Shown here piece after piece: positions 26,199-36,395 of a stretch of DNA of 64,000 nucleotides. The position numbers were made by a program, and so were the translations under genes. The notes under the pieces were generated by a model that was not told where the DNA came from, searched no databases, and was given only the letters and a program-made list of their open reading frames with translations. Position 1 is the stretch's first letter. Every line of letters starts with the position of its first letter. The stretch is from Stutzerimonas stutzeri (GTDB taxonomy: Bacteria > Pseudomonadota > Gammaproteobacteria > Pseudomonadales > Pseudomonadaceae), in assembly GCF_009789555.1 (NCBI RefSeq), contig NZ_CP046902.1:3736001-3800000 (forward strand). The letters are read 5' to 3'.

Positions 26199-26582
26199 AT
26201 GAAAACCAAAACATTAGCCGCACTTCTGATCGCTTCGGCCATGACAGCGTCTGCTTTCGCCGCTGACTACAAAGGCCCTTCTGCGCCCGCGGGAGGCTAC
26301 AGTGGCCCAGGCGCCGGCACGATCTCGACTGTCGCCCAAGCCAAGGACGCCTACGATGATGCGCATGTGGTGCTGGTCGGCAACATCACCAAGCGGCTCG
26401 ATCGGGACGACCGTTATGAATTCACCGATGCCTCGGGGTCCATTACCGTGGACATCGACGAAGATCAATGGCCCGTCGGTCAGGCGGTCGACGAGAACAC
26501 TCGGGTGCGCTTGTATGGAGAAGTCGACAAGGAAATGTTCAGCGTAGAGGTCGACGTCGATCGCGTTGAGGTCCTGCGATAG
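26199..26582 (+). CDS. YgiW/YdeI-family periplasmic OB-fold stress protein
   Basis: A 127-residue secreted protein: signal peptide MKTKTLAALLIASAMTASAFA, then a BOF (bacterial OB-fold) domain with the typical AYDDAHVVLVGNITKRL, DRYEFTDASGSITVDID and WPVGQAVDENTRVRLYGEVD segments. Relatives protect against peroxide, metals or cationic peptides and are often controlled by QseB/PmrA-type regulators. The promoter arrangement just upstream fits that. The ATG at 26199 is used rather than upstream starts because it opens the signal peptide. Confidence 0.9.
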   Translation: MKTKTLAALLIASAMTASAFAADYKGPSAPAGGYSGPGAGTISTVAQAKDAYDDAHVVLVGNITKRLDRDDRYEFTDASGSITVDIDEDQWPVGQAVDENTRVRLYGEVDKEMFSVEVDVDRVEVLR

Positions 26583-26801
26583 CCCCGGATCTCACCCCTT
26601 ACAGCGGCCTACGGTCGAGCGAAGCGAGGCGCTCGTTGCGCGAGACGAGTCAGTTCCGCCCAAAGCAGCCGACCGTTCGGGCCAGCCTGTGGAGGGGACC
26701 CGGGATCAATTGCCTGAAACGCCTGGACGCGACCGGGCGCTCGGTTCTGCCACCCCGCTTGCGCGACCGGTGTCCGCCACCGCGTCGCGCAAGGTGAGTC
26801 A

Positions 26802-28751
26802 TCAGGTGCGGAATCTGGCGACCAGGCCCTGCAACTCGACACCCAGGCGCGCCAGCTCGGCACTGGCACCTGCGGTCTGCTCACTGCCGCTGGCGCTTTG
26901 TTCACCGATGTCGCGCACACGGGTTACGCTTTCCGAGATGTTTTCCGCCACCGCGCTCTGCTGCTCGGCAGCCGCGGCGATCTGCTGGTTCATCTGCTCG
27001 ATGGTGGATACCGACTCGGTGATACGACCGAGCGCAATGCCGGCTTCGCTGGCCAAATCAACGGTACGCTGGGTCAGGTCACGACTGGTCTGCATCTGCT
27101 CGACGGCTTTCTGCGCAACCCGCTGCAGGTTGCCGATCAGGCCTTCGATCTCCTCGGTGGAGTCATGGGTGCGGCGAGCCAGCGCACGCACCTCATCAGC
27201 CACCACGGCAAATCCCCGTCCCTGCTCGCCGGCGCGCGCGGCTTCGATCGCTGCGTTCAGCGCCAACAGGTTGGTCTGCTCGGCCACCGCCCGAATCACT
27301 TCAAGCACGCTGCCGATGCGACCACTTTCGGTGTTCAGCTCTTCGATGGCATGGGCGGAGTGCTCCACTTCGCCGGACAGGCTGTCGATCTGGCCGATGG
27401 CCTCCTGTACCACCAGATCGCCCTGGCGGGCCTGCTGGTCAGCCTGACGAGCCGCGAGCGACGCCTGCTCGGCGTTCTGCGCGACCTCCTGCACCGTGGC
27501 GGCCATCTCATGCATGGCGGTGGCGACCTGGTCCGTCTCCTCTCGCTGTTTCTGCACGCCGATGCTGGTTTGCGCGGTGACGGCCGACAATTGCTCCGCT
27601 GCAGCGGCGATCTGCCCAACGCTTCCACCGATACGGCCGATCAGCGTGCGCAGGCTTTCCGTCATGCCAGACATGGCCTGCTGCAACTGCCCAAGCTCAT
27701 CACGACGCGTGACCGTCGGGGACTGGGTCAGGTCACCCTCGGCTACCCGCTGCGCCAGCTGCACCGTATACCGCAGAGGCACGACGACCATGCGTGAAAT
27801 GACAATGGCCGCGGCCAGCCCGATGATCACAGCCAAAGCGGTAATCACCGTAAGCAGCAGATACGCACTGCTGCGCTGGCTCTGCATGGCGTCGTTGGCA
27901 CCCGCCAGCGCCTGGCTGGCGACATCCAGCACGCGCTGCGCCTGTGCGACCATGGCGCCCTCCAGCGCAATGCGTTCGGAACGGTTGCGGCGCAGCTCGA
28001 CGAAGGCTCGTTCATAAGCGGCAAGCGCGGCGAGCGCGCCGTCCATCGTGGCTTTCTGCTCGTCGTTGAGCCACGTCTTGAGGCTGGTGCCGATCGTGGT
28101 CACATCGTTGTAGGCCTCGTTCCAGCTATCGACGGCTTCCTGCGCGTTGTTGTTGAGAAAAATGTTTTCGAACGTACGCAGATCGAGAATGCGCTTGGTG
28201 AGGCCCGACGCTGCTTCAGCGATCGTCAACGGGTCGCTGCCCTTCAGATGGTCACCCTCCAGGCGCAGCACCCGGACCGCGTCGTACATGTCCAGTTCGA
28301 TGTATTCGAACTCCTCACGACTCTTCTGCGCCGCCTCGCCCATGTTCCCGCGCAGCTCGACGCCCTTGCCAATCAGCGCCCGATACTGATCGAACTGTCG
28401 CGCGTAGTCGGTTGCGTCGCTGCGAATCTGTTGCAGCAGCGTCTGCTCCTCGGTGCTGGAAATCGCTGAAAGCGCATCCAGCCCTTGATCGAGCTGGTCC
28501 AGCCTGGCACGCAATGCCGCACCGGAAGCGTCGCTGCGGGTCAGGGCGAAGTCGCGCTCCTGGCCGCGGGCATCGAGAATCGCGGCGTTGATGGCCGACA
28601 GCTGATCGGTCTGGGACGAGCGGGTCACGATCGAATCCACTGCGAAGAAGCCGGTAGCAGCGACGCCCAGCGTCAGCAACAGCACCATGGCAAAGCCGAA
28701 CAGCAGCTTCTTGCCCACGGAAAGGTTGGCGAACATATCGACAGACTGCAT
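26802..28751 (-). CDS. Methyl-accepting chemotaxis protein with HBM sensor domain
   Basis: A 649-residue chemoreceptor. Membrane helix 1 (about residues 14-36), a large periplasmic helical region (about 40-290) of the helical-bimodular (HBM) kind, membrane helix 2 (TVITALAVIIGLAAAIVIS), HAMP (VPLRYTVQLAQRVAEGDLTQ), and the signalling hairpin tip EVIRAVAEQTNLLALNAA followed by GRGFAVVADEVRALA. HBM receptors in Pseudomonas (McpS type) sense TCA-cycle acids; ligand here is not provable. There is no CheR-binding pentapeptide at the C terminus. The start at 28751 has TAGGGA upstream; an ATG five codons later lacks one. Confidence 0.92.
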   Translation of the reverse strand: MQSVDMFANLSVGKKLLFGFAMVLLLTLGVAATGFFAVDSIVTRSSQTDQLSAINAAILDARGQERDFALTRSDASGAALRARLDQLDQGLDALSAISSTEEQTLLQQIRSDATDYARQFDQYRALIGKGVELRGNMGEAAQKSREEFEYIELDMYDAVRVLRLEGDHLKGSDPLTIAEAASGLTKRILDLRTFENIFLNNNAQEAVDSWNEAYNDVTTIGTSLKTWLNDEQKATMDGALAALAAYERAFVELRRNRSERIALEGAMVAQAQRVLDVASQALAGANDAMQSQRSSAYLLLTVITALAVIIGLAAAIVISRMVVVPLRYTVQLAQRVAEGDLTQSPTVTRRDELGQLQQAMSGMTESLRTLIGRIGGSVGQIAAAAEQLSAVTAQTSIGVQKQREETDQVATAMHEMAATVQEVAQNAEQASLAARQADQQARQGDLVVQEAIGQIDSLSGEVEHSAHAIEELNTESGRIGSVLEVIRAVAEQTNLLALNAAIEAARAGEQGRGFAVVADEVRALARRTHDSTEEIEGLIGNLQRVAQKAVEQMQTSRDLTQRTVDLASEAGIALGRITESVSTIEQMNQQIAAAAEQQSAVAENISESVTRVRDIGEQSASGSEQTAGASAELARLGVELQGLVARFRT

Positions 28752-28785
28752 CAGAGAATCCCTAGAAAAATAAGCGCACGACATG

Positions 28786-28812
28786 AAATCGGCCGGAAGC
28801 GACCAAAGTTGA
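28786..28812 (-). promoter_or_regulatory. Sigma-28 (FliA) promoter of the chemoreceptor
   Basis: On the minus strand TCAACTTT (-35, 28812-28805) and GCCGATTT (-10, 28793-28786) are separated by exactly 11 bases. This is one or two bases from the flagellar sigma-28 consensus in each box. The chemoreceptor start is about 35 bases downstream. It ties the receptor to the flagellar regulon. Confidence 0.75.
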
Positions 28813-28904
28813 GCGATAAAAAGGATGCGATTTAATCAGGATCTCATGTCAAATTGCCATCTAGCGATCCATAGCATCGGACACTCGCAGCGGCATGCAC
28901 CGGT

Positions 28905-30692
28905 TCAATGCTGCTGCAGATGCCCGTATAGCTTGGCGTAGAGCCCGCCGTCGGCGATCAGCTGTTGATGGTCGCCCTGCTCGGCGATACGCCCTCCATC
29001 GAACACCAGGACCCGATCGGCCTGCTTCACGGCCGACAGGCGGTGGGCAATGATCAGGGTCGTGCGTCCGTGCAGGAAGCGGTTCAACGCCTGGTGCAGC
29101 GCGTATTCGGTGGCAGCGTCGAGTGCCGAGGTCGCCTCGTCGAGGATCACCACCTTGGGCTCGGCCAGTACCATCCGGGCCACGGCCAGTCGCTGGCGTT
29201 GCCCGCCTGACAAGCGCACCCCGGCGCGACCGACCACGCTGTCGAGCCCGGCCGGCAACTGGCGGATGGTGTCGGCCAACTGCGCGATCTCCAGCGCCTG
29301 CCAACATGCCTGGTCGTCGCGTTCGCGCCCCATCAGCAGGTTGGCGCGCACCGTATCGTTGAACAGCGCCGGATGCTGCAACACCACCGCCACGTTGTCG
29401 CGGACCGTGTTCAGGCCGATATCCTGGATATCGACCCCACCGAAGCGAAGTTGCCCGGCTTGCGGCTGGTACAGGCCCAGCAACAGCTGCACCAGGGTGC
29501 TTTTTCCGCCACCACTGGCGCCCACGATGGCGACCTTCTCACCGGCCGCAATCGACAGGTCCAGCCCTTCCAGCACGGGCTCGTCCTGATAGGAAAAGGA
29601 CAGTCCTCGCACTTCGATATCCAGGGTATCGCGTCCCGCGAAGGGGTCCTGTCCGCCGACGTACTGGGGTTCATCGGCACGTGCCAGCAGTTGGTTGATG
29701 CGGCTCAGCGCGCCGCCGGCGGCATAGAACGCGTACTGCAGATTGAGCAATTGTTCCACCGGCCCGATCATGAACCACAGGTAGCTGAACACCGCCAGCA
29801 TCTGGCCGATCGAGAGGTCGGAGAGCAGTACCGTGAGCATCGCCGCGGCGCGGAAGATGTCGATGCCGAACTGGAACAGCAGCCCGCTGGCGCGGTTGGA
29901 CGCATCGGTTTTCCATTGCGAGGCCACGGCATAGTCACGCACTTCCCGCGCGCGCACACCGAGGCGACCGAGGAAGAATCCCTGGCGGTTCCCGGCACGC
30001 ACTTCCTGAATGGCATCGAGGGTTTCGGTAAGGGCCTGGGTGAACAGCGAGGTGCTGTCATTTTCCAGCTTCTTCAGGTGTTTGACGCGTTTGCCCAACT
30101 GCACCGTGGCGTAGATCACCAACGGGTTGAACAACAGGATCAACAACGCCAGTTGCCAATGCATCCAGACCAGGATGGCGGCCGTACCGGCTATCGACAG
30201 CAGTGCCACCAGCAGCCGGCTCAGCGTTTCGCCGATGAATTTGTCGATGGTCTCAAGGTCGGTGACCAGATGCGCCGCGACCGTACCGCCGCCGAGGCTT
30301 TCATATTCACTCAGTGCGATGCGCTTCAGCCGTTCGATCAGCCGTATCCGAATGCGATAGACCAGGTCCTTCGACAGCCGTGCGAACAGCCGTGCCTGCA
30401 GCACGTTGAAAACCAAGGCGCAGGCTCGCAGCAGCAACGTCGCGCCGAGCATCAGGCCGATGTAGCCGAACGCCGTTTGCCAGCCCGCCGGCAGCACACG
30501 GTTCATCATCTGCAATGCGGTATCGCCCTGCCCCAATAACACTTCGTCGACCAGCAACGGCAGCAGCAACGGGATCGGCACGCTGCACAGCGTGGCGAGC
30601 ACCGCCACAAGATTCGCGAGGATCAGTGCCTTGCGATGATGCAGCGCGAGGCGACGAATTTCCGCCCAGCTGAGCTGATCAGGCAGGGACAT
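28905..30692 (-). CDS. ABC transporter, fused permease and ATPase (type I exporter)
   Basis: A 595-residue half-transporter. Six membrane helices occupy about residues 20-310, and the nucleotide-binding domain 345-590 has Walker A GASGGGKST, signature LSGGQRQRL, Walker B VVILDEATSALD and the H-loop in IIAHRLS. Such proteins act as homodimers exporting lipids, drugs or peptides; the substrate is unknown. The start overlaps the end of the DsbA-like gene by 14 bases, so the two form one translational unit. No peptidase C39 domain and no small peptide gene are present, which argues against a bacteriocin exporter. Confidence 0.9.
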   Translation of the reverse strand: MSLPDQLSWAEIRRLALHHRKALILANLVAVLATLCSVPIPLLLPLLVDEVLLGQGDTALQMMNRVLPAGWQTAFGYIGLMLGATLLLRACALVFNVLQARLFARLSKDLVYRIRIRLIERLKRIALSEYESLGGGTVAAHLVTDLETIDKFIGETLSRLLVALLSIAGTAAILVWMHWQLALLILLFNPLVIYATVQLGKRVKHLKKLENDSTSLFTQALTETLDAIQEVRAGNRQGFFLGRLGVRAREVRDYAVASQWKTDASNRASGLLFQFGIDIFRAAAMLTVLLSDLSIGQMLAVFSYLWFMIGPVEQLLNLQYAFYAAGGALSRINQLLARADEPQYVGGQDPFAGRDTLDIEVRGLSFSYQDEPVLEGLDLSIAAGEKVAIVGASGGGKSTLVQLLLGLYQPQAGQLRFGGVDIQDIGLNTVRDNVAVVLQHPALFNDTVRANLLMGRERDDQACWQALEIAQLADTIRQLPAGLDSVVGRAGVRLSGGQRQRLAVARMVLAEPKVVILDEATSALDAATEYALHQALNRFLHGRTTLIIAHRLSAVKQADRVLVFDGGRIAEQGDHQQLIADGGLYAKLYGHLQQH

Positions 30693-31311
30693 TGTGTTCC
30701 AGCCAGCGATCCAGCAAAGGCGAGAGCGCTTCGAACGGCTGGTAACCGTTGGTCAACAGGGCAAGCTGACCGTCGTGTTCGGCCAGCAGCGTCGGAAAAC
30801 CCGCAATGCCCAGGTTGCGGGCCCAGTCGAAATCCGCCGCGGTGGCATCGCGCACGGCCTGCGAGTCGAAACGGTCGGCGAACGCGGTGCGAGGCAGGCC
30901 TGCCTGTTCGGCCAGATCGAGCAATTGCGGCGCCCGTGTGACGTCATGTCCCTGCACGTAGAAGGCGCGCTGGATCAAGCCAGCCAGGGTCCAGCTCGCT
31001 TGTGCATCGAGGTCTCGCGCCGCCACCAGTGCCCGGCAGGCAGGCTCGGTGTCGTAGACCAGACCTTCCGGCAGGCCGGCATCGAAGTTGAACGGTTGAC
31101 CGGTCGCATCGTGCACCGCGTGCCAATAGGATGCGGTGCGCTCCCGCCCGGCCCGATCCATGACGATGCGCTCCCGGCGCAGACCGCCGACCACCAGATC
31201 GGACCCGACCCCACGGGCCTGCGCCCGCGCGGCCAGCGCCTGTACCACTGGTGCGAATCCCCAGCACCAGGAGCACATCGGGTCCATCACATAGATCAAT
31301 CGGGTGCGCAT
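30679..31311 (-). CDS. DsbA-family (FrnE/2-hydroxychromene isomerase-like) thioredoxin-fold protein
   Basis: A 210-residue protein with a CSWC redox centre at C13-C16 (MDPMCSWCWGF) and the cis-proline loop GIAGFPTLL. It has no signal peptide, so it is cytoplasmic, unlike classical DsbA. The fold with a helical insertion resembles the FrnE subgroup. Substrate unknown. Its stop lies inside the start of the ABC transporter gene, with which it is coupled. GGAG precedes the ATG. Confidence 0.87.
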   Translation of the reverse strand: MRTRLIYVMDPMCSWCWGFAPVVQALAARAQARGVGSDLVVGGLRRERIVMDRAGRERTASYWHAVHDATGQPFNFDAGLPEGLVYDTEPACRALVAARDLDAQASWTLAGLIQRAFYVQGHDVTRAPQLLDLAEQAGLPRTAFADRFDSQAVRDATAADFDWARNLGIAGFPTLLAEHDGQLALLTNGYQPFEALSPLLDRWLEHNVPA

Positions 31312-31374
31312 CGGAACTCCGGTTCTATCGAGTGGAACGCAAAACGCGCACCGTCATCGGTCAGGTGCCTTTCG

Positions 31375-32310
31375 CTACGCGCCCTGCTTTCGGTAGTTAT
31401 GGCCGATGGGGTGCGGCTGATTGCGCTTGAGCGCCAGTTCGATCTGCTTCTGCCGTTCGCGCGCACTGGTGCGGGTCTTCTCGCTCAGGCTATTCCAGCA
31501 GTGCGGGCAACTGATACCTGGAGCGTAGTGCTCCGATTGCCGGTCCTCCAGCGAGATCGGCGTGCGGCACGCGTGGCATTGGTCGAAATCACCCTCGGTG
31601 AGGTCGTGGCGAACGGTCACGCGGTTGTCGAACACGAAGCAGTCACCGCGCCAGCGGGTCTGTTCCTGCGGCACTTCCTCGAGGTATTTGAGAATGCCAC
31701 CCTTGAGGTGATAGACCTCTTCGAATCCCTCGCCGAGCATGAAGCTCGAGGCCTTTTCGCAGCGAATGCCGCCCGTGCAGAACATCGCGACTTTCTTGTG
31801 CTTGGCCGGATCGTAGTGCGCCTTGATGTAGTCGGGGAACTCACGAAAGGATTTGGTCCGAGGATCGATCGCACCTTCGAAGGTGCCGATGGCCACCTCG
31901 TAGTCATTGCGGGTATCGATCAGCAGGACCTCGGGGTCATCGATCAGCGCGTTCCAGTCCTGCGGCTCGACGTAGGTACCGACGCGCTGGTTAGGATCGA
32001 CACCCGGCACGCCCAGGGTGACGATCTCCTTCTTCAGCTTGACCTTGGTGCGATAGAACGGCTGCTCCTGGCAATAGGATTCCTTATGATCGATGTCAGC
32101 CAGGCGCGCGTCGCTGCGAAACCAGGCCAGTAGCGCATCGATGCCTTCGCGGCTGCCCGAAACCGTACCGTTGATGCCTTCTTCAGCGAGCAGCAACGTG
32201 CCCTTGATACCGTTGGCATCGAGGGTTTCGAGCAGAGGCTCACGCAAGGCGACGTAGTCCGGCAGCGAGACGAACTTGTACAGCGCCGCGACGACGATAT
32301 TCTGGGTCAT
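31375..32310 (-). CDS. trhO: tRNA uridine(34) hydroxylase TrhO (rhodanese-like)
   Basis: A 311-residue protein of the YceA/TrhO family, which installs 5-hydroxyuridine at the tRNA wobble position. An N-terminal acylphosphatase-like domain (about 1-95), the rhodanese domain (about 115-215) with active-site loop CTGGIRCEK (C178 and C184), and a C-terminal zinc-ribbon-like segment with two CxxC pairs (CHAC and CPHC) are seen. Length is close to the Pseudomonas enzymes. It is separately spaced (63 bases) from the DsbA-like gene downstream on the same strand. Confidence 0.93.
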   Translation of the reverse strand: MTQNIVVAALYKFVSLPDYVALREPLLETLDANGIKGTLLLAEEGINGTVSGSREGIDALLAWFRSDARLADIDHKESYCQEQPFYRTKVKLKKEIVTLGVPGVDPNQRVGTYVEPQDWNALIDDPEVLLIDTRNDYEVAIGTFEGAIDPRTKSFREFPDYIKAHYDPAKHKKVAMFCTGGIRCEKASSFMLGEGFEEVYHLKGGILKYLEEVPQEQTRWRGDCFVFDNRVTVRHDLTEGDFDQCHACRTPISLEDRQSEHYAPGISCPHCWNSLSEKTRTSARERQKQIELALKRNQPHPIGHNYRKQGA

Positions 32311-32506
32311 GCGGGTATATCCCTCCAGTGGTCAGCCAACAGACCGTCGAAAACCTGCCTGCGTCGGCAGCCTGCCTCGCCTGGGTACTTCGACGGCCCC
32401 GTCAAGGGCGGACCGGGAATGCGGAAACGACAACGCCGGCGGGAGCCGGCGCGGGGCGCATTCTATCAACAAACCAGCGGCAGGCTTCAAGCGCCAGCCC
32501 AATGGC

Positions 32507-32806
32507 TCACTTGTGGCCGCCGGCGCAGACCGGCGAGTCGGGCGCCGCCCCCTGCCTGGCCCATTCCTCGGGGGTGTAGGTATGCAGTGCGAGGGCATGA
32601 ATCTGCTGCATCAGCTCGCCCATCGCGGCGTAGGCCTTCTGATGACGCTTGACCGCATTGAGCCCGGCGAATTGTTCGCTGACGATCACCGCCTTGTAGT
32701 GGGTCTCCTGTCCTCGGCTGTGCATGTGGCTTTCATCGAGCACTTGTAGATACACAGGCTGCAGGGCTGCCTGCAGGGCGTTTTCGATCAAAAACAATCT
32801 GGACAT
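32507..32806 (-). CDS. bolA: BolA family protein
   Basis: A 99-residue BolA protein. The KH-like fold is seen in LQVLDESHMHSRGQETHYKAVIVS and NAVKRHQKAYAAMGELMQ, with the conserved histidine of RHQ used in Fe-S sharing with monothiol glutaredoxin. E. coli BolA also regulates morphology under stress. The ATG at 32806 gives MSRLFLIENAL. It lies 22 bases downstream of the DUF2059 gene and is probably co-transcribed with it. Confidence 0.92.
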   Translation of the reverse strand: MSRLFLIENALQAALQPVYLQVLDESHMHSRGQETHYKAVIVSEQFAGLNAVKRHQKAYAAMGELMQQIHALALHTYTPEEWARQGAAPDSPVCAGGHK

Positions 32807-32828
32807 GCGTGGCACGCTCCTCAAGGCT

Positions 32829-33350
32829 TCAAGGCTTCTTCTGGGTATCGAGTTCGGCCGTCATCTCGGCCAGTAGCTTGTTCACCTGAGGCACGGCGCT
32901 TTCCAGCTTGGCCTGCGTCACCTGGGCCGAGCGCGCGTTCAGCTGCGGCAGTTGAGCGAGCATCTTCTTGCCCAGGGCAGACTCGTAGAATTCATTGAGA
33001 CGATCGAGTTCCTGTTCGCTGAACGCCTCGGTGTACAACACCACGAGGTCGGGCTTGACCTGCTCCCAGCCAATCGCCTTATCGAGCGCCGCGTCGGCCC
33101 TTGACTGGTAACTCTCCAGCAGCGCTCGCTTGCTCTCAGGCGCCTGGGTCTGGGCAAACCGCTCGGCAAACATCTGCTGCACCTGGGCATATACCGGTAC
33201 TGCGATGCGGTCGGCATTGACCAGCTCAAGGAAGCGTTCGGCCTGGGCCTCGTGGCTGCTGTCGGCGTTGGCAGGCGCTGCCAGCATCACCATCGACAAA
33301 GCGCCGCAGAGACCGATTGCACGTAGCCTGGAGGAACTGAGAAAAGCCAT
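32829..33350 (-). CDS. DUF2059 secreted protein
   Basis: A 173-residue protein with a signal peptide (MAFLSSSRLRAIGLCG..., ending ANA) and an all-helical DUF2059 domain containing WEQVKPDLVVLYTEAFSEQELDRLNEFYESALGKKML, the family core. No function is known; it is presumably periplasmic. The ATG at 33350 has AGGATCC upstream. It is followed by bolA with a short gap, and its promoter lies in the 235-base gap shared with divergent fumC. Confidence 0.88.
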   Translation of the reverse strand: MAFLSSSRLRAIGLCGALSMVMLAAPANADSSHEAQAERFLELVNADRIAVPVYAQVQQMFAERFAQTQAPESKRALLESYQSRADAALDKAIGWEQVKPDLVVLYTEAFSEQELDRLNEFYESALGKKMLAQLPQLNARSAQVTQAKLESAVPQVNKLLAEMTAELDTQKKP

Positions 33351-33585
33351 TGTAGGATCCTTGCCGAGCGATTGATGAGCCTCAATGGACACATTCTGCG
33401 CGCTGAGTTCCAATCGCTCAAGGAACAACAAGCGAGAGCATACCGCGCCACGAAACGGCACTTCTCGGCGGGACCGCCGCGATTGATCGGTTTTGCGGCA
33501 CGACGAAAGCTCGACGATCCGGTCGATTGAACCAGTCCCGACGGCTGACGACCTAACAGGAAGACCTCATTGAATGGAGCACGGC

Positions 33586-34977
<1,392 letters not shown>

Positions 34978-35013
34978 ACGGCCGCCACCGCGCCCATGCT
35001 CGTCGCAAAAAAA

Positions 35014-35041
35014 AAAGACCCGCGTCTGAGCGCGGGTCTTT
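35014..35041. terminator. Bidirectional rho-independent terminator
   Basis: AAAGACCCGCG (35014-35024) pairs with CGCGGGTCTTT (35031-35041), an 11-bp stem with a 6-base loop, lying between convergent fumC and the thiolase gene. A run of ten A bases (35007-35016) gives a strong U-tract for the leftward transcript; the rightward U-tract is shorter. Confidence 0.9.
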
Positions 35042-35068
35042 CATTTCAGTACGAAGACGGGATGCGCT

Positions 35069-36253
35069 TTAGCGTACCGCCTCGAACAAGCCCGACGCCC
35101 CCATGCCGCCACCCACGCACATGGTCACCACGCCGTAACGCAGGTTGCGCCGCTGCAGCTCACGAATGATGTGGCCTGCCGTACGCGATCCGGTCATGCC
35201 GAACGGGTGACCGATGGAAATCGAGCCGCCGTTGACGTTGAACTTTTCGTTATCGATCTGCAGGGTGTCGCGGCAGTACAGGCACTGCGAAGCGAAGGCC
35301 TCGTTGAGCTCCCACAGATCGATATCGCTGACCTGCAGGCCCTTGGCCTTGAGCAGACGCGGTACCGAGAAGACCGGACCGATGCCCATTTCCTCCGGCT
35401 CGCAGCCTGCGACGGTGAACCCCCTGAAGAACGCACGTGGCGTGAGGCCCAGCTCCAGGGCCTTGTCCAGGCTCATCACCAGCGTCATCGAGGCGCCATC
35501 GGACAACTGCGAGGCGTTGCCGGCGGTGACCGAGCCGTCTTCAGCGAAGACCGGCTTGAGACCCGACAGGCTTTCGAGCGTGGTGTCGGGACGATTGCAA
35601 TCGTCACGATCGACCACGCCTTCATGCTCGGTGCGCTCGCCGGTGTTCTTGTCCTCAGTGAAATAGCGGACGTTCATCGGCACGATTTCGTCCTGGAACA
35701 GCCCTTCGGCCTGCGCGCGCGCGGTGCGTTGCTGGCTCTGCAGTGAGTAGAGGTCCTGTTGCTCGCGCGTCACGTTGTAGCGGCGGGCCACCAGCTCCGC
35801 GGTCTGGCCCATGCTGTGATAGAGCCCAGGCACCCGCTCCTGCAGGATGGGGTTGTAAAGGTTGTCGGTGTTCTTGCTCTTGGCGGTCATGGTGATCGAT
35901 TCGACACCGCCTGCGACGATGATGTCGCTACAACCGGATGCGATCTGGTTGGCGGCGATGGCGATCGATTGCAGACCGGACGAGCAGAATCGGTTGAGCG
36001 TCATGCCTGCGCACTGGATGCCGAGATTCGACAGCACCGCGACGTTACGGCCGATGTTGTACCCCTGTGCCCCTTCGTTGGAGCCGGCACCTACGATGCA
36101 GTCCTCCACGAGCTTGGGGTCCAGGTTGTTGCGCGACAGCAGCGCATTGACGCAATGGGCCGCCATGTCATCCGGCCGGGTCATGTTGAACTTGCCGCGG
36201 AAGGACTTGGCCAGGCCGGTCCGTACGCTGTCGACGATCACTACTTCACGCAT
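35069..36253 (-). CDS. Acetyl-CoA C-acyltransferase (thiolase)
   Basis: A 394-residue thiolase for fatty-acid breakdown or acetoacetyl-CoA metabolism. The acyl-accepting cysteine is in NRFCSSGLQ (C90), the catalytic histidine in GGSISIGHPFG, and the second cysteine in TMCVGGGMG. The ATG at 36253 (MREVVIVDSVRTGLAK) has CGAGGT upstream. It follows pap after 142 bases on the same strand, the order seen in P. aeruginosa (PA3455-PA3454). Chain-length preference cannot be read from sequence. Confidence 0.93.
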   Translation of the reverse strand: MREVVIVDSVRTGLAKSFRGKFNMTRPDDMAAHCVNALLSRNNLDPKLVEDCIVGAGSNEGAQGYNIGRNVAVLSNLGIQCAGMTLNRFCSSGLQSIAIAANQIASGCSDIIVAGGVESITMTAKSKNTDNLYNPILQERVPGLYHSMGQTAELVARRYNVTREQQDLYSLQSQQRTARAQAEGLFQDEIVPMNVRYFTEDKNTGERTEHEGVVDRDDCNRPDTTLESLSGLKPVFAEDGSVTAGNASQLSDGASMTLVMSLDKALELGLTPRAFFRGFTVAGCEPEEMGIGPVFSVPRLLKAKGLQVSDIDLWELNEAFASQCLYCRDTLQIDNEKFNVNGGSISIGHPFGMTGSRTAGHIIRELQRRNLRYGVVTMCVGGGMGASGLFEAVR

Positions 36254-36395
36254 GGCATACCTCGAATTGTTGGGCGGGTCATGGCGACTGCGACCCACCT
36301 GTTGACGATGGTTCGAGCATAGTTCCAGGCCTTCGCCAAAGGCGACGACCATTCAGCGGGGATATGGTCGACCATCGTCCGCCTTGCCTGCCCGC

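Noticed and set aside
28905..30692. Bacteriocin or microcin exporter
   Set aside because: No C39 peptidase domain, no leader-peptide gene and no immunity gene lie nearby.
33574..33585. Alternative fumC start four codons earlier
   Set aside because: The downstream ATG at 33586 has a better placed GGAG and matches the common FumC N terminus.
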